From the NCBI RefSeq assembly GCF_014822185.1, contig NZ_QVLR01000019.1, positions 1 to 64,000 of the forward strand: DNA of 64,000 nt. Reading direction: 5' to 3'. This stretch comes from Azoarcus sp. Aa7. Its GTDB lineage: Bacteria; Pseudomonadota; Gammaproteobacteria; Burkholderiales; Rhodocyclaceae. This document shows, piece after piece, positions 10,386 through 19,620 of the stretch (its first letter is position 1; each line of letters begins with the position of its first letter). A model generated the notes under the pieces. The model did no database searches. It was not told the DNA's origin and saw only the letters and a list, made by a program, of their open reading frames with translations. A program made the translations under genes and the position numbers.

Positions 10386-11312
10386 CTACGCCGCCCGTTC
10401 CGAGACGGGCTTCGGGTCGCCGCGGTAGGCCGCGGCCTCGGCCAGTAGCCAGTCGGTAAAACGCCGCAGCGCCGGGTTCGCGCTCGGCGGGTCGGGATAG
10501 ACGAGGTGGTAGCCCATCTCGGAGCGCAGCGGCAGGTCGAAGGGGATGATCAGCTGCCCCGATTCCAGTTCGCTCAGAGCCAGGAAACGCGGCACGAGGG
10601 CCGCGCCCAGCCCCGCGCAGGCGGCCTCCACCAGCATCGAAAACAGGTCGAAGCGCGGGCCGCTCATCGCATCCACGTCCTTCACGCCCGCCGCCTCGAA
10701 CCAGCGCTGCCACGCGGCGTGGCGATTCACCTGGTGCAGCAGCGGCAGCCGTGCGAGTTCGCGCGGTTCCTTGCAAGGCTGATCGCGCAGCAGCGCGGGG
10801 CTGCACACCGGCACCATCTCCTCGCCGAACAGCGGGTGCGAGATGGCGCCCGGCCATGCCGGCGAGCCGAAATGGATGGCCGCGTCGAACGCCGTCTCGG
10901 TGAACACGAAGGGATCCGAACGCGTCGTCAGATTCACCGTGATCCCCGGATTGGCCGCGTGGAACTGCGCGAGCCGTGGGATCAGCCAGCGCGAACCGAA
11001 AGTCGGAATTACCGCCAGTTCGAGCACATTGCGTTCGCCGCGGTGCGACATCAGCGAAATCGTATGGCGCTCGAGACGATCGAGATCCTCGGCGACGCGC
11101 TTCGCGTAGATCGCGCCGGCCTCGGTCAGCGAAATGCGCTTCTTGATGCGATTGAACAGCGGCACGCCAAGCTGGTCCTCCAGCGAGGCGATCTGCTTGC
11201 ACACCGCGCTCTGCGTTAGCGACAGCGCGTCGGCCGCGCGCGTGAAGCTCAGGTGGCGTGCGGCGGCTTCGAATGCAACGAGCGCCTCGATGCTGGGAAT
11301 GCGCCGGCGCAT
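10386..11312 (-). CDS. LysR-family regulator, GcvA type
   Basis: 308 residues from the ATG at 11312, preceded by GGAGGAAG. Helix-turn-helix in PSIEALVAFEAAARHLSFT, then AADALSLTQSAVCKQI (about 6-43). The substrate-binding domain follows; IPTFGSRWLIPRLAQFH is typical of the GcvA/AmpR branch. Target genes are unclear. It is convergent with ocd and divergent from a 62-codon ORF and a DUF3422 gene, so either neighbour could be regulated. Confidence 0.88.
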   Translation of the reverse strand: MRRRIPSIEALVAFEAAARHLSFTRAADALSLTQSAVCKQIASLEDQLGVPLFNRIKKRISLTEAGAIYAKRVAEDLDRLERHTISLMSHRGERNVLELAVIPTFGSRWLIPRLAQFHAANPGITVNLTTRSDPFVFTETAFDAAIHFGSPAWPGAISHPLFGEEMVPVCSPALLRDQPCKEPRELARLPLLHQVNRHAAWQRWFEAAGVKDVDAMSGPRFDLFSMLVEAACAGLGAALVPRFLALSELESGQLIIPFDLPLRSEMGYHLVYPDPPSANPALRRFTDWLLAEAAAYRGDPKPVSERAA

Positions 11313-11512
11313 GGATGCTTCCTCCGAGTCACGATCTTCGTAGTTTATTTCGTTTGAGCATGTCCGGCGCTTGAACAAGAATTCGCATCGGCCAGTCGGC
11401 ACCCCAATAACGATAAACGACGCCAAAGTGCGCGCAGGGAAGGCGGAGCGTCGCTCCGGGAAAGCCGATTGTTTTCCTTCTTTTCAAGACCCCCGAATCG
11501 GAGACAGCAAAA

Positions 11513-11701
11513 ATGATTCCCCAGCAACAGGCAGCCATCAAGGAATTCGGATTCATCGCCGGCAAGGCCGGTGCGAAGATCGGCAGCGAACTCGCGAGCC
11601 GCTTGAAGCGCCGCGTCGATCCGCGCTGCGAGGACTACGAGACCCAGGTCGAGGCGGAGCGCCGCGACCTCGCCGCGGTGGTCGTGCTCGGCTACAACTG
11701 A
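11513..11701 (+). CDS. Small protein of unknown function (62 aa)
   Basis: A 62-codon frame starting MIPQQQAAIKEFGFIAGKAG with a central segment RLKRRVDPRCEDYETQVEAE. A GGAG lies nine bases upstream of the ATG. It sits in the promoter region divergent to the lysR gene and 74 bp before the DUF3422 gene. The N-terminal half could form a short amphipathic helix; no family recognised. The proper ribosome-binding site and codon composition make it plausible, but it could be spurious. Confidence 0.5.
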   Translation: MIPQQQAAIKEFGFIAGKAGAKIGSELASRLKRRVDPRCEDYETQVEAERRDLAAVVVLGYN

Positions 11702-11775
11702 CCGGTTGGCGGGCGCGCGGAGCCAGTCGGCTTCGTACTGGACGACGCGCAGCGCGCCCGCCGCGGCATCCCACG

Positions 11776-13107
11776 ATGAATCTACCCCGCAGTCTGAATC
11801 ACCCGCAGCGGCTCGCGCTCGCGAGCGAGATCCACTCCCGCCCCTTCATGGTCATCGGCGCGCCGGCGCGCGTCTCCCATCTCGCGATCCACTGCGAGGA
11901 CGGCAACGGGGGCGGCGAGGGCGGCCTGAGTGGCGACTGGCACGAGCGCACGCTGCAGGCGCTGTGCGCGCGCTTCGGCGTATCCGGCCCCAAGGCCGGC
12001 GCACAGCACTTCTTCCACGACTTCGGCCACTTCCGCATCAAGTGGGAGCGGCACACCGAATTCGCCACCTTCACCTTCGTCGAGCCCGGGCGCGGCGGCG
12101 CCGATTTCGCTCAGACGGCGATGCGCCATGTGCCGCTCGACTGGCTCGAGTCGCTCGGCACGTCGGTCGTCGTCGCTTCGCACATCCATGCGGAGCAGGG
12201 CGAACCGCTGGACCTCGCCGACGAACGTCTGCACGCGCTGTTTCCGATGCCGCCGCTGGTCGGCAGCCGCGTGCTGTCCGGGGGCGAGATCTGGACCGAC
12301 TTCCAGGTCGGCCCGGACGGCTTCTCGCGCTACCTGGTGCGCGACACCGGCCTGCGCGAGGCGCAGATGGGGCGGCTCGTGCAGCGCATCTGCGAGATCG
12401 AAACCTACCTGATGATGGCGTTGCTCGCGCTGCCGCTCGCGCGCGAGGGCATCGTGCGCCTCGACGGCATCGAGGAGGATCTGAGCGGTTTCGGCTCCCG
12501 ACTGTGCGAACTGGAGATCGACGGCGACGCCGAGCAGCTGCTGCACGAGATCTCGCGCCTGGATGCACGCATGCGTGCGATGTCGCACGCCACCGGCTAC
12601 CGCTTCAGCGCCGCGCAGGCCTATTACCGCATCGTGCAGGCGCGCATCGGCGAACTGCGCGAGCAGCGCATCGAGGGCGTGCCGACGATAGGCGAGTTCA
12701 TGGAACGGCGGCTCGCGCCGGCGATGGATAGCTGCGTGTCGGTGGCCGCGCGGCAGGACGCGCTCGCCCACAAGGTGAGCCGCGCCAACGACATGCTGCG
12801 CACGCGCGTCAATCTCGCGCAGGAGCGGCAGAACCAGAGCGTGCTCGAGAGCCTGAGCCGTAGCGCGCGGCTGCAGCTCAGGCTGCAGCAGGCGGTAGAG
12901 GGGCTGTCGGTGGTCGCGATTTCCTACTACGCGGTCGGACTCGTGGCGTATGGCCTGAAGGCACTGAAAGGATGGGGCCTCGACGTTCCTGTCGACCAGG
13001 CGATCGGGTTCGCGCTTCCCCTCGCTTGTGCGGCGACGTGGTTCGGCACGCGCCGGCTGCATCGCAAGTTGCACGAATGGGGCGCGCCGGCGGGCGTGGC
13101 CGGCTGA
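11776..13107 (+). CDS. DUF3422 family membrane-anchored protein
   Basis: 443 residues from the ATG at 11776. The N-terminal segment LNHPQRLALASEIHSRPF and the following HFFHDFGHFRIKWERHTEF are the hallmark of DUF3422. A long charged, helix-rich middle (about 220-380) looks like coiled coil. The C-terminus has two membrane segments (VVAISYYAVGLVAYGL and IGFALPLACAATWFG, about 375-430). Most of the protein is likely cytoplasmic with a C-terminal membrane anchor. Function unknown. No strong ribosome-binding site is seen, so coupling to the preceding small ORF or a different start is possible. Confidence 0.82.
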   Translation: MNLPRSLNHPQRLALASEIHSRPFMVIGAPARVSHLAIHCEDGNGGGEGGLSGDWHERTLQALCARFGVSGPKAGAQHFFHDFGHFRIKWERHTEFATFTFVEPGRGGADFAQTAMRHVPLDWLESLGTSVVVASHIHAEQGEPLDLADERLHALFPMPPLVGSRVLSGGEIWTDFQVGPDGFSRYLVRDTGLREAQMGRLVQRICEIETYLMMALLALPLAREGIVRLDGIEEDLSGFGSRLCELEIDGDAEQLLHEISRLDARMRAMSHATGYRFSAAQAYYRIVQARIGELREQRIEGVPTIGEFMERRLAPAMDSCVSVAARQDALAHKVSRANDMLRTRVNLAQERQNQSVLESLSRSARLQLRLQQAVEGLSVVAISYYAVGLVAYGLKALKGWGLDVPVDQAIGFALPLACAATWFGTRRLHRKLHEWGAPAGVAG

Positions 13108-13114
13108 CGAGATC

Positions 13115-13141
13115 GGTGCCGGGAGTCGGGCTCCCGGCACC
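13115..13141. terminator. Hairpin between convergent DUF3422 and M20 genes
   Basis: A perfect 11-bp stem GGTGCCGGGAG/CTCCCGGCACC with a 5-nt loop, just after the DUF3422 stop. There is no clear T-run, but the strength and convergent position suggest a bidirectional terminator. Confidence 0.55.
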
Positions 13142-13158
13142 GGGCGGCGGTCGGGCGC

Positions 13159-14352
13159 TCAGTCCTGCCGTACCGGCCGCAGGAAACTCTCGACGAGCTT
13201 CACCCAGTACGCGGCGCCGGTGATCAGGGCGTCGTCGTTGAAATCGTAGCCCGGGTTGTGGACCATGCAGCTGCCCTTGCCCTTGCCCTTGCCGTCGCCG
13301 TTGCCGATGATCAGGTAGCAGCCGGGGCTGCGTTCGAGGAAGTAGGAGAAGTCCTCGCTGCCGGTCAGGCGCGGCAGGTCCGGGATCAGCCCGTCCTCGC
13401 CGACGAGTTCGATGGCGACCTTGCGTGCGAACTCGGTCATCGGGCCGTCGTTCACCAGCACCGGGAACGGGTTGTCAAAGCGGACCTCGGCGCTTGCGCC
13501 ATAGGCGATCGCGGTGGATTCCACGAGCGCGGTGATGCGTTTGTGCAGCAGGGTGCGCACCGCGGGGCTCAGCGCGCGCACCGACATTCGCAGCTCGGCG
13601 GTGTCGGGAATGACGTTGTTGGCCTCGCCGGCCTGGATCGAGCCGACGGTGACGATCGCGGTTTCCAGCGGCGGGACGTTGCGTGCGACGATCGACTGCA
13701 GTCCGACCACCACGTGGGCCGCCACGACGACCGGGTCGACCGCCTCGTGGGGCATCGCGCCGTGGCCGCCGTAGCCGCGGATCGTGACGCCGACGTCGTC
13801 GACCGAGGCCATGAAGGGGCCGCTGCGAAAGCCCAACTTGCCCACCGGGTAGCCCGGCATGTTGTGCATTGCGAACACCGCGTCGCACGGGAAGCGCTCG
13901 AGCACGCCTTCCGCGAGCATGCGACGCGCGCCGGACTCGCCTTCTTCGGCGGGCTGGAAGATCAGCGTCAGGGTGCCGTCGAACGTGCGCGTGTGCGCCA
14001 GGTGACGCGCCGCAGCGAGCAGCATCGCCGTGTGGCCGTCATGGCCGCAGGCGTGCATCTTGCCCGGCAGCGTGCTGGCCCACGGCAAGCCCGTCTGTTC
14101 GTGGATCGGCAGGGCGTCCATGTCCGCGCGCAGCCCGATACGGCGCGTGCCGCCGCCGCACGTGAGGGTCGCGACGACACCCGTGCGCGCGATGCCGCGA
14201 TGCACGGTGTAGCCCGCCCGTTCGAGTTCGGCTGCGACGAGTTCGCTGGTCGCATGTTCCTCGTAGGCGAGTTCGGGATGCGCGTGGATGCGGCGCCGGA
14301 TGGCGATCATCTCGTCTTCGAGGGCGCGCAGTGCGGGGGCGATGGCGGTCAT
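13159..14352 (-). CDS. M20 family amidohydrolase (hippurate hydrolase / N-acyl-amino-acid amidohydrolase type)
   Basis: 397 residues. Metallopeptidase M20D features: LRADMDALPIHEQTG (74-88), the ligand motif HACGHDGHTAM with C102 and H104, and EE at 136-137. A C-terminal MVHNPGYDFND carries a further histidine. The family cleaves N-acyl amino acids such as hippurate or indole-3-acetyl conjugates. An unusual glycine/lysine run (GDGKGKGKG) precedes the C-terminal histidine and is encoded by three CCCTTG units at 13274-13291. It follows the amidase gene by 51 bp on the same strand, suggesting a common catabolic operon with amidase, porin and transporter. Confidence 0.9.
   Translation of the reverse strand: MTAIAPALRALEDEMIAIRRRIHAHPELAYEEHATSELVAAELERAGYTVHRGIARTGVVATLTCGGGTRRIGLRADMDALPIHEQTGLPWASTLPGKMHACGHDGHTAMLLAAARHLAHTRTFDGTLTLIFQPAEEGESGARRMLAEGVLERFPCDAVFAMHNMPGYPVGKLGFRSGPFMASVDDVGVTIRGYGGHGAMPHEAVDPVVVAAHVVVGLQSIVARNVPPLETAIVTVGSIQAGEANNVIPDTAELRMSVRALSPAVRTLLHKRITALVESTAIAYGASAEVRFDNPFPVLVNDGPMTEFARKVAIELVGEDGLIPDLPRLTGSEDFSYFLERSPGCYLIIGNGDGKGKGKGSCMVHNPGYDFNDDALITGAAYWVKLVESFLRPVRQD
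13274..13291. repeat. Hexanucleotide repeat (CCCTTG)x3 inside the M20 gene
   Basis: Three tandem CCCTTG units encode the Lys-Gly repeats of the M20 hydrolase. Multiples of six bases keep the frame, so copy-number change would alter loop length only. Confidence 0.7.
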
Positions 14353-14403
14353 GTCGGGGCCTCGGGGTGCACAAGGCGCCGCGCGTGGTCACGGCACATA
14401 GGT

Positions 14404-15873
14404 TCAGGCGTAGGCGTTCGGCATGCGCGCATCGCGTTCGATCACTTCCCCCGCGGCCAGGCAGCGATCCTCGCGGAAAGCACCGGCGACGAGCTGCACG
14501 CCGACCGGAACGCCGTCGGACAGTCCGGTGGGGACGCTCAGCCCCGGCAGGTTCAGTGCGGCGATCGCGGTCAGCGGTACCTGATCGTCGAGAATGCGGG
14601 CGAGGGCGTCGGGGCCTTCCTGGTCCAGCCCCCACTCGAAGGGCAGGTGGCACGACGTCGGCATCAGCACGAGCGGGAATTGCTCGAGCAGCAGGTTCCA
14701 CTCGCGGCGCAGCGCGTCGCGACGCCCAAAGGCCTGGATGTAGTGCCGCAGGTCGGTGGAAGGGTCGTGATGCGCCAGCATGTCACGCACCGCCAGGCGG
14801 GCGCGTTCGTCGGCGAGCGCGGCGACGGTTTCCGCGAACTCCGAGCGGATTTCGGTCATCGCGATCGACATCCACACGTCCGCGGCATCGCGCAGGCGTG
14901 GCGGGGCGGGGCGTTCCACGCGGTAGCCTTCCTGCTCGAGCCACGCAGCGGCGCGGTGCAGGGCGTCGCGTACCTGCGGGTCGATCGCCACGCCGTCGAT
15001 CTCGTCGATCAGCGCGACGCGGCAGGGCTCGGCGGCGTCGGGCCAGGAGAGCGGCGCGGGAACCCAGACGGGATCGCGCACGTCGCGCGCGGCCATGGCG
15101 CCCAGCCCGAGGCGCAGGTCGGCCACCGTACGCGCAATCGGGCCCTGCACCGCGAAGAGCTGCGCGGCGAAGGTGCGGGCGTTGCCCGAGGTGGGTGTGT
15201 AAGAGGGAACGCGTCCCGCGGTCGGGCGGATGCCTGCGACGCCGCAAGCGTAGGCCGGGTAGCGGATCGAGCCGGCGAGGTCATTGCCGTGGGCGATGGG
15301 GCACATGCCGGAGGCGACCGCCGCCGATGCGCCGCCGCTCGAGCCGCCCGGCGTCAGTGCCTCGTGCCACGGGTTGAGGGTGCGCCCGTGCAGGTCGTTC
15401 TCGGTGAACCAGCGCAGCGAGAAGGCCGGCGTATTGGTGCGGCCGACGATGACCGCACCGGCGCGCAGAACGTTCGATGTCACGGGGCTGTCGCTCGTCG
15501 CCAGCAGGTCGTGCTTGGCGGCGACGCCGTGCGTTGTCGCCTCGCCGGTGACGTCGATGTTCACCTTGATGGTCACCGGCACGCCGTGCAGCGGGCCGAG
15601 GGGACGGCCCGCGCTGCGCGCCGCGTCGGCGGCGTCGGCTGCGCGCAGGGCCTTCTCCGGATCCACGTGGGTGATCGCGTTGATGCGGTCGTTGGTGTCC
15701 GCGATGCGCGCGAGGCAGCTTGCCACGACTTCGCGACTCGACACCGTGCCGTTGGCGATCTGCGCGGCCATCTCCGTCGCGCTCCAGCGCCAGATCTCGC
15801 GCGGCAGCGCCTGGGGGGCGGCATCGGTGCCCGCATCGGGGCAGCGGGCTTCGCACTGCTCGTGCAACATCAT
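14404..15873 (-). CDS. Amidase signature family amidase
   Basis: 489 residues starting at the ATG at 15873 with AGGAG upstream. The Ser-cisSer-Lys triad is present: K103 in VTIKVNIDVTGEAT, S178 in PGGSSGGASAAVASG and S202 in HGNDLAGSIRYPA. The enzyme hydrolyses a carboxamide to acid plus ammonia or amine; the substrate cannot be read from sequence. It is not GatA-like in context, because no gatB or gatC is adjacent. It sits between a porin and an M20 amidohydrolase, so it probably handles the same class of N-substituted amide. Confidence 0.9.
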   Translation of the reverse strand: MMLHEQCEARCPDAGTDAAPQALPREIWRWSATEMAAQIANGTVSSREVVASCLARIADTNDRINAITHVDPEKALRAADAADAARSAGRPLGPLHGVPVTIKVNIDVTGEATTHGVAAKHDLLATSDSPVTSNVLRAGAVIVGRTNTPAFSLRWFTENDLHGRTLNPWHEALTPGGSSGGASAAVASGMCPIAHGNDLAGSIRYPAYACGVAGIRPTAGRVPSYTPTSGNARTFAAQLFAVQGPIARTVADLRLGLGAMAARDVRDPVWVPAPLSWPDAAEPCRVALIDEIDGVAIDPQVRDALHRAAAWLEQEGYRVERPAPPRLRDAADVWMSIAMTEIRSEFAETVAALADERARLAVRDMLAHHDPSTDLRHYIQAFGRRDALRREWNLLLEQFPLVLMPTSCHLPFEWGLDQEGPDALARILDDQVPLTAIAALNLPGLSVPTGLSDGVPVGVQLVAGAFREDRCLAAGEVIERDARMPNAYA

Positions 15874-15910
15874 GAACTGCTCCTGCCGGCGCCTGGGCCG
15901 GTCGAAATGG

Positions 15911-16993
15911 TCAGAAAAGGTGGCGGATGCCGATCCGCGTCACGGTCTGTTGGTCCGACGACGAAGGCGCCGCGGTCAGCGGAATGCTCGCGCGGGCCCC
16001 CGGGCCGGATGCGCGCTGGTGCGCGATCTCCGCGTAGAGGTCGGTGCGCTTCGTCAGCATGTAATCGACGCCGAGGTTCACCATGTTCCAGCGCGATTGC
16101 TCGAGCCGGTCGATGGAATACTTGGCCTGCAGCAGCACGGCGGGGGTGAGCTGGTAATCGGCGCCGACGTGCAGCATGCGATCGGTTGCGGCGCGGCCGT
16201 CGAGCTCCAGGCGCGTGTTCGTGTACAGCAGCTTGGGCGTCAGCTTGTCGATGCGGTAGGCGACGCCGAAGGCCGCGATGCGCTGGCGGTCGACGAAGAG
16301 GACCGAGTTGTCGTTGAGCGCGCGGCCCAGCAGCGAGGTCGAGCCGAGCTTGCCGGCGAGGATCGGCGCGCCTTTCAGTTCCGTAGTGACAATCTCGGCA
16401 CTGAACGGGCCGTTCTGGTAATCGAGCGTGAAGCTGTTTCCGCGCCCCGCGTCGTTGCGTGCGCCTTCGGGGAAGGCGTACATGGCGCCGAACTTCAGCC
16501 CCGAGATGCGCGCGCTCTGGTACTGCACGGAATTGTTGAAGCGCTGGCCCGACACGCGGTCGAGGTCGGCGTTCTGCACGATGTACAGGCCGCACTGCAT
16601 GCACGGCAGGAAGCGCGCCAGCAGGGTGGTGAAGTCGTACTGGCGGCCGACGGTCAGCTGCCCGAGCTGGTTGTCGTTCAGGCCCAGCCAGGACTGCTTG
16701 CCGAACAGCAGGCCGCCCTGCAGGGAACCGCCCTTGTTGATTGAAAAGCCGCCTTCGAGCTTGAAGATCACGGAGCGGCCGCCGCCGAGGTCCTCCGAGC
16801 CCATGAAGCCCAGCGAGTTCGACTTGTTGACGCCGTCCTGCGGGCCGAAATGGGAATGTCCGCCCTGGTTGCTCACCCAGGTCAGGCCATTGTCGACACT
16901 GCCGAAAATCTTCACGCCGGCATCGGCTCCTTGAGCCGTGAGAGTGCTACCGCATGCGATCGCGGGGATCGCCAGAATGATGGATCTACGCAT
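15911..16993 (-). CDS. Gram-negative outer membrane porin
   Basis: 360 residues with an N-terminal signal peptide (MRRSIILAIPAIACG, cleavage near the AQGAD segment). The mature start VKIFGSVDNGLTWVSN and the C-terminal RIGIRHLF with terminal Phe are typical of trimeric 16-strand betaproteobacterial porins of the Omp32/general porin family. The SNSLGFMGSEDLGGGRSVIFKLE segment fits the second and third strands. The mature protein has one internal Cys pair (LPCMQCG), unusual for a porin. Located between the amidase and MHS transporter genes, it likely admits their substrate. Confidence 0.92.
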   Translation of the reverse strand: MRRSIILAIPAIACGSTLTAQGADAGVKIFGSVDNGLTWVSNQGGHSHFGPQDGVNKSNSLGFMGSEDLGGGRSVIFKLEGGFSINKGGSLQGGLLFGKQSWLGLNDNQLGQLTVGRQYDFTTLLARFLPCMQCGLYIVQNADLDRVSGQRFNNSVQYQSARISGLKFGAMYAFPEGARNDAGRGNSFTLDYQNGPFSAEIVTTELKGAPILAGKLGSTSLLGRALNDNSVLFVDRQRIAAFGVAYRIDKLTPKLLYTNTRLELDGRAATDRMLHVGADYQLTPAVLLQAKYSIDRLEQSRWNMVNLGVDYMLTKRTDLYAEIAHQRASGPGARASIPLTAAPSSSDQQTVTRIGIRHLF

Positions 16994-17108
16994 GATTTAT
17001 GGGTTCTCTGTCTCTGTGCGTCGAATTGCGCGCGCGCAGCATCCCCTCCGGAACGGGTCTCCGGCTGCCCGAAGGGGAATCGGTGAAACGGGGGGAGGGA
17101 AGTGGCCC

Positions 17109-18431
17109 TTAGTCCTGCAGCGCGGGCGTCAGCGTGCGGGCCGGTTTGCCGATCTGCGCGATCGCCAGCGCGCCGATGATGACGGTCAGGATGATGTAGT
17201 AGGCGGGGGCGACCTTGTCGCCGGTCACCTTGGTCAGCCAGCCGTTCACGAAGGGGGCGAGGCCGCCGAAGATCATCACGCCCAGGTTGTATACCAGCGA
17301 TACGCCGGTCGAGCGGAACTGGACCGGGAAGGCCTCGGCCAGCGCAGCCGGCGACGGCCCCCAGAAGAAGCTCATCAGGATGCAGCTGCTCACGACGTAT
17401 GCGATCAGGCCTCCGGCCGTAGGCTGCGCCATCAGCGACGAGAGCAGCGGGTAGGCCAGCGCACCATAGAGGAGGACGGCGGGCAGCATCACGCGGTGGC
17501 GGCCGTAGCGGTCCGACAGGTGGCCGGCAACGGGGCACAGCGCCAGCAGGCACAGGCCGCCGCAGAACAGGGCGAGCTGTGCGGCGCCCATCGGGATGCC
17601 GAGCTGGGCCGCGGCAAACAATGGCATGTAGATCAGGACCACGTAGGACGAGGCGGTGCCGACCACGACGATGCCGAAGGTCGAGAACAGCTGGCGCGGG
17701 TAGCGCTTGAGGATCTCAGTGAAGGGCGTCTTGACGCGTGCCGGCCGGGTGCGCAGGAATTCCGTGAACTCCGGCGATTCATCGACCCGCGAGCGGATGT
17801 AGTAGCCGACCGGCCCGATGAGCATGCCGAGGATGAAGGGCACGCGCCAGCCCCAGGATTCCAGGTCTGCCGGCGAGAGGTTGACCGTCAGCAGGTAGGC
17901 GGCGGCCCCCCCGAGGGCGAAGGCGAAGGCCTGCGAGCACATCTGGAAGCTGCCGATGAAGCCACGGCGGTGCTTCGGCGAAAATTCGAACAGCATGGCG
18001 GTCGCGCTGGCGAATTCGCCGCCGGCGGACAGGCCCTGCAGCATGCGGGCGAGGATGATCAGCAGCGGCGCGGCGATCCCGATCGTTGCGTACGACGGCG
18101 TCAGTCCGATCATCCCGGTGCCCGCGGCCATCAACATGATGATCAGCGTCAGCGCCGCTTTCCGGCCGACGCGGTCCGCGTACAGGCCGATCAGCACGCC
18201 CCCGATCGGGCGCACGACGAAGGCCAGGCCGAAGGTCGCCATCGCCATCAGCAGCGAGGTCAGCGAATCGCCCGCCGGGAAGAACAGTCGCGAGATGATC
18301 ACGGCGAACATGCCGTAGATGCCGAAATCGAACCACTCGAGCCCGTTGCCGATTACCGATGAAACGATCGCCCGACGGCGTTCGCGCGGCCCGAGAACGG
18401 GCGGGGAATGCGGTTTAGTGTCCGTTGGCAT
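17109..18431 (-). CDS. MFS transporter, metabolite:H+ symporter (MHS) type
   Basis: 440 residues, 12 predicted membrane segments. NGLEWFDFGIYG near the N-terminus and the loop GLYADRVGRKAAL after TM2 are hallmarks of the MHS branch (ProP, KgtP, ShiA relatives), followed by ARMLQGLSAGGEF in TM4. MHS proteins import organic acids, zwitterions or aromatic acids with protons. Start ATG at 18431 has GGAG upstream. Being upstream of the porin, amidase and hydrolase genes on the same strand, it is the probable inner-membrane importer for this set; substrate unknown. Confidence 0.9.
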   Translation of the reverse strand: MPTDTKPHSPPVLGPRERRRAIVSSVIGNGLEWFDFGIYGMFAVIISRLFFPAGDSLTSLLMAMATFGLAFVVRPIGGVLIGLYADRVGRKAALTLIIMLMAAGTGMIGLTPSYATIGIAAPLLIILARMLQGLSAGGEFASATAMLFEFSPKHRRGFIGSFQMCSQAFAFALGGAAAYLLTVNLSPADLESWGWRVPFILGMLIGPVGYYIRSRVDESPEFTEFLRTRPARVKTPFTEILKRYPRQLFSTFGIVVVGTASSYVVLIYMPLFAAAQLGIPMGAAQLALFCGGLCLLALCPVAGHLSDRYGRHRVMLPAVLLYGALAYPLLSSLMAQPTAGGLIAYVVSSCILMSFFWGPSPAALAEAFPVQFRSTGVSLVYNLGVMIFGGLAPFVNGWLTKVTGDKVAPAYYIILTVIIGALAIAQIGKPARTLTPALQD

Positions 18432-18585
18432 TGCGCGGTCTCCTCACGATGTTGTTTTAGATGTCGATCCGAATGTTCGAAATCGTGGGGAGATGCTATT
18501 TCGACCGGTTGGTCAACGAACAGCCAAGGAAAAGCGACGCCGTAAAGTTTTCCTTAACGGGGTGCAAAATGCAGGCGGAGGCGCG

Positions 18586-19542
18586 TCAAGTCTGTCCGTG
18601 CAGCTCGACCGAGCTCATGATGCGGCGAAGTTGCGGGTCCTCACTCTGCAGCGAGGCCTGGATCTCCTCGCGGAAGCAGTCGATGAACAGCTGAGCGGCC
18701 GCGCCCAGCGTGTCGTTGCGGCGCACGATGATGCTCGTCGTCATCTGCGGCAGGGCATCGCGGATCGGCAGCGCCTGGACGCGGTCGCGCAGCAAGGAAG
18801 ACTCGATGAGTGGCCAGGGGCATACGGTAAGCATGTCGCCCGACTGCATCAGCGCGATCGCAGCCAGGGTTGAGCGCGCGAGGTGCAGCCGCTCGGGCGG
18901 CGGGTCGATGCCATAGGGCTTCAGCATGTCGCTCAAGGGGCGTTCGAGCACATCCTGGCGGACCGTCAGAATCCAGTCCTGGTCCGTGAGGTCCTGCAGC
19001 GAGGTGCAGCTGGAGAGTGGATGTCCGCGCCGCGCGATGATCGCCATGTCGCACGTGAAGAGATCGCGGGTCAGGAAGTTCGACGCAAGATGTCTCGGCG
19101 GTGGCAGGGCGATGACGAGGTCGAGCGTGCCGTCGCGCAACAGGGGATGGGCCGAGCCCAGCGTTTCGGAAATGTCGAGCCGTACGTCGGGCCGCAGGCC
19201 GCGAAAGCGGGTGAGTGCCGGCGGCAGGATCGACTGCGCGATCCATGGCGTCACGCCGATCGACAAGACGCCCCCCTTGAGTCCGCGGATCCGGGCCAGT
19301 TCTTCTTCCGCGCGCGCGATCTGGCCCAGTATCAGGCGTGCATGGGTCAGCAACTGGAGCCCCGCGTAGGTCGGGGTGGCGCCCTGGGCCTCGCGCTTCA
19401 GCAGCGGTGCCCCCACGGTGCGCTCGAGTTCGCGCAGTGCGAGGCTCACCGCCGGCGCGGACACCCCGAGGCTCTCGGCCGCAGCGCGCACGCTGCCCAT
19501 GTCGGCGACGCAAACGAAATAGCGTAACTGCTGGGTCTTCAT
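18586..19542 (-). CDS. LysR-family transcriptional regulator
   Basis: 318 residues. Helix-turn-helix at the N-terminus (QLRYFVCVADMGSVR, then AESLGVSAPAVSLAL, about 5-40), then the effector domain (about 90-300). It shares strand with, and lies 154 bp upstream of, the MHS transporter gene, so it is likely the local activator of the transporter-porin-amidase-hydrolase set. No strong ribosome-binding site precedes the ATG at 19542. Downstream of its stop the region to the transporter is free of genes and presumably carries the operon promoter. Confidence 0.88.
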   Translation of the reverse strand: MKTQQLRYFVCVADMGSVRAAAESLGVSAPAVSLALRELERTVGAPLLKREAQGATPTYAGLQLLTHARLILGQIARAEEELARIRGLKGGVLSIGVTPWIAQSILPPALTRFRGLRPDVRLDISETLGSAHPLLRDGTLDLVIALPPPRHLASNFLTRDLFTCDMAIIARRGHPLSSCTSLQDLTDQDWILTVRQDVLERPLSDMLKPYGIDPPPERLHLARSTLAAIALMQSGDMLTVCPWPLIESSLLRDRVQALPIRDALPQMTTSIIVRRNDTLGAAAQLFIDCFREEIQASLQSEDPQLRRIMSSVELHGQT

Positions 19543-19620
19543 CGTGTCGGTCGGTGTAAGCGACCAGTGTAAGGGATTCCGTCTCGCGGCGAATGGGGCG
19601 ACATCTTCCGGGGCGCGAAG

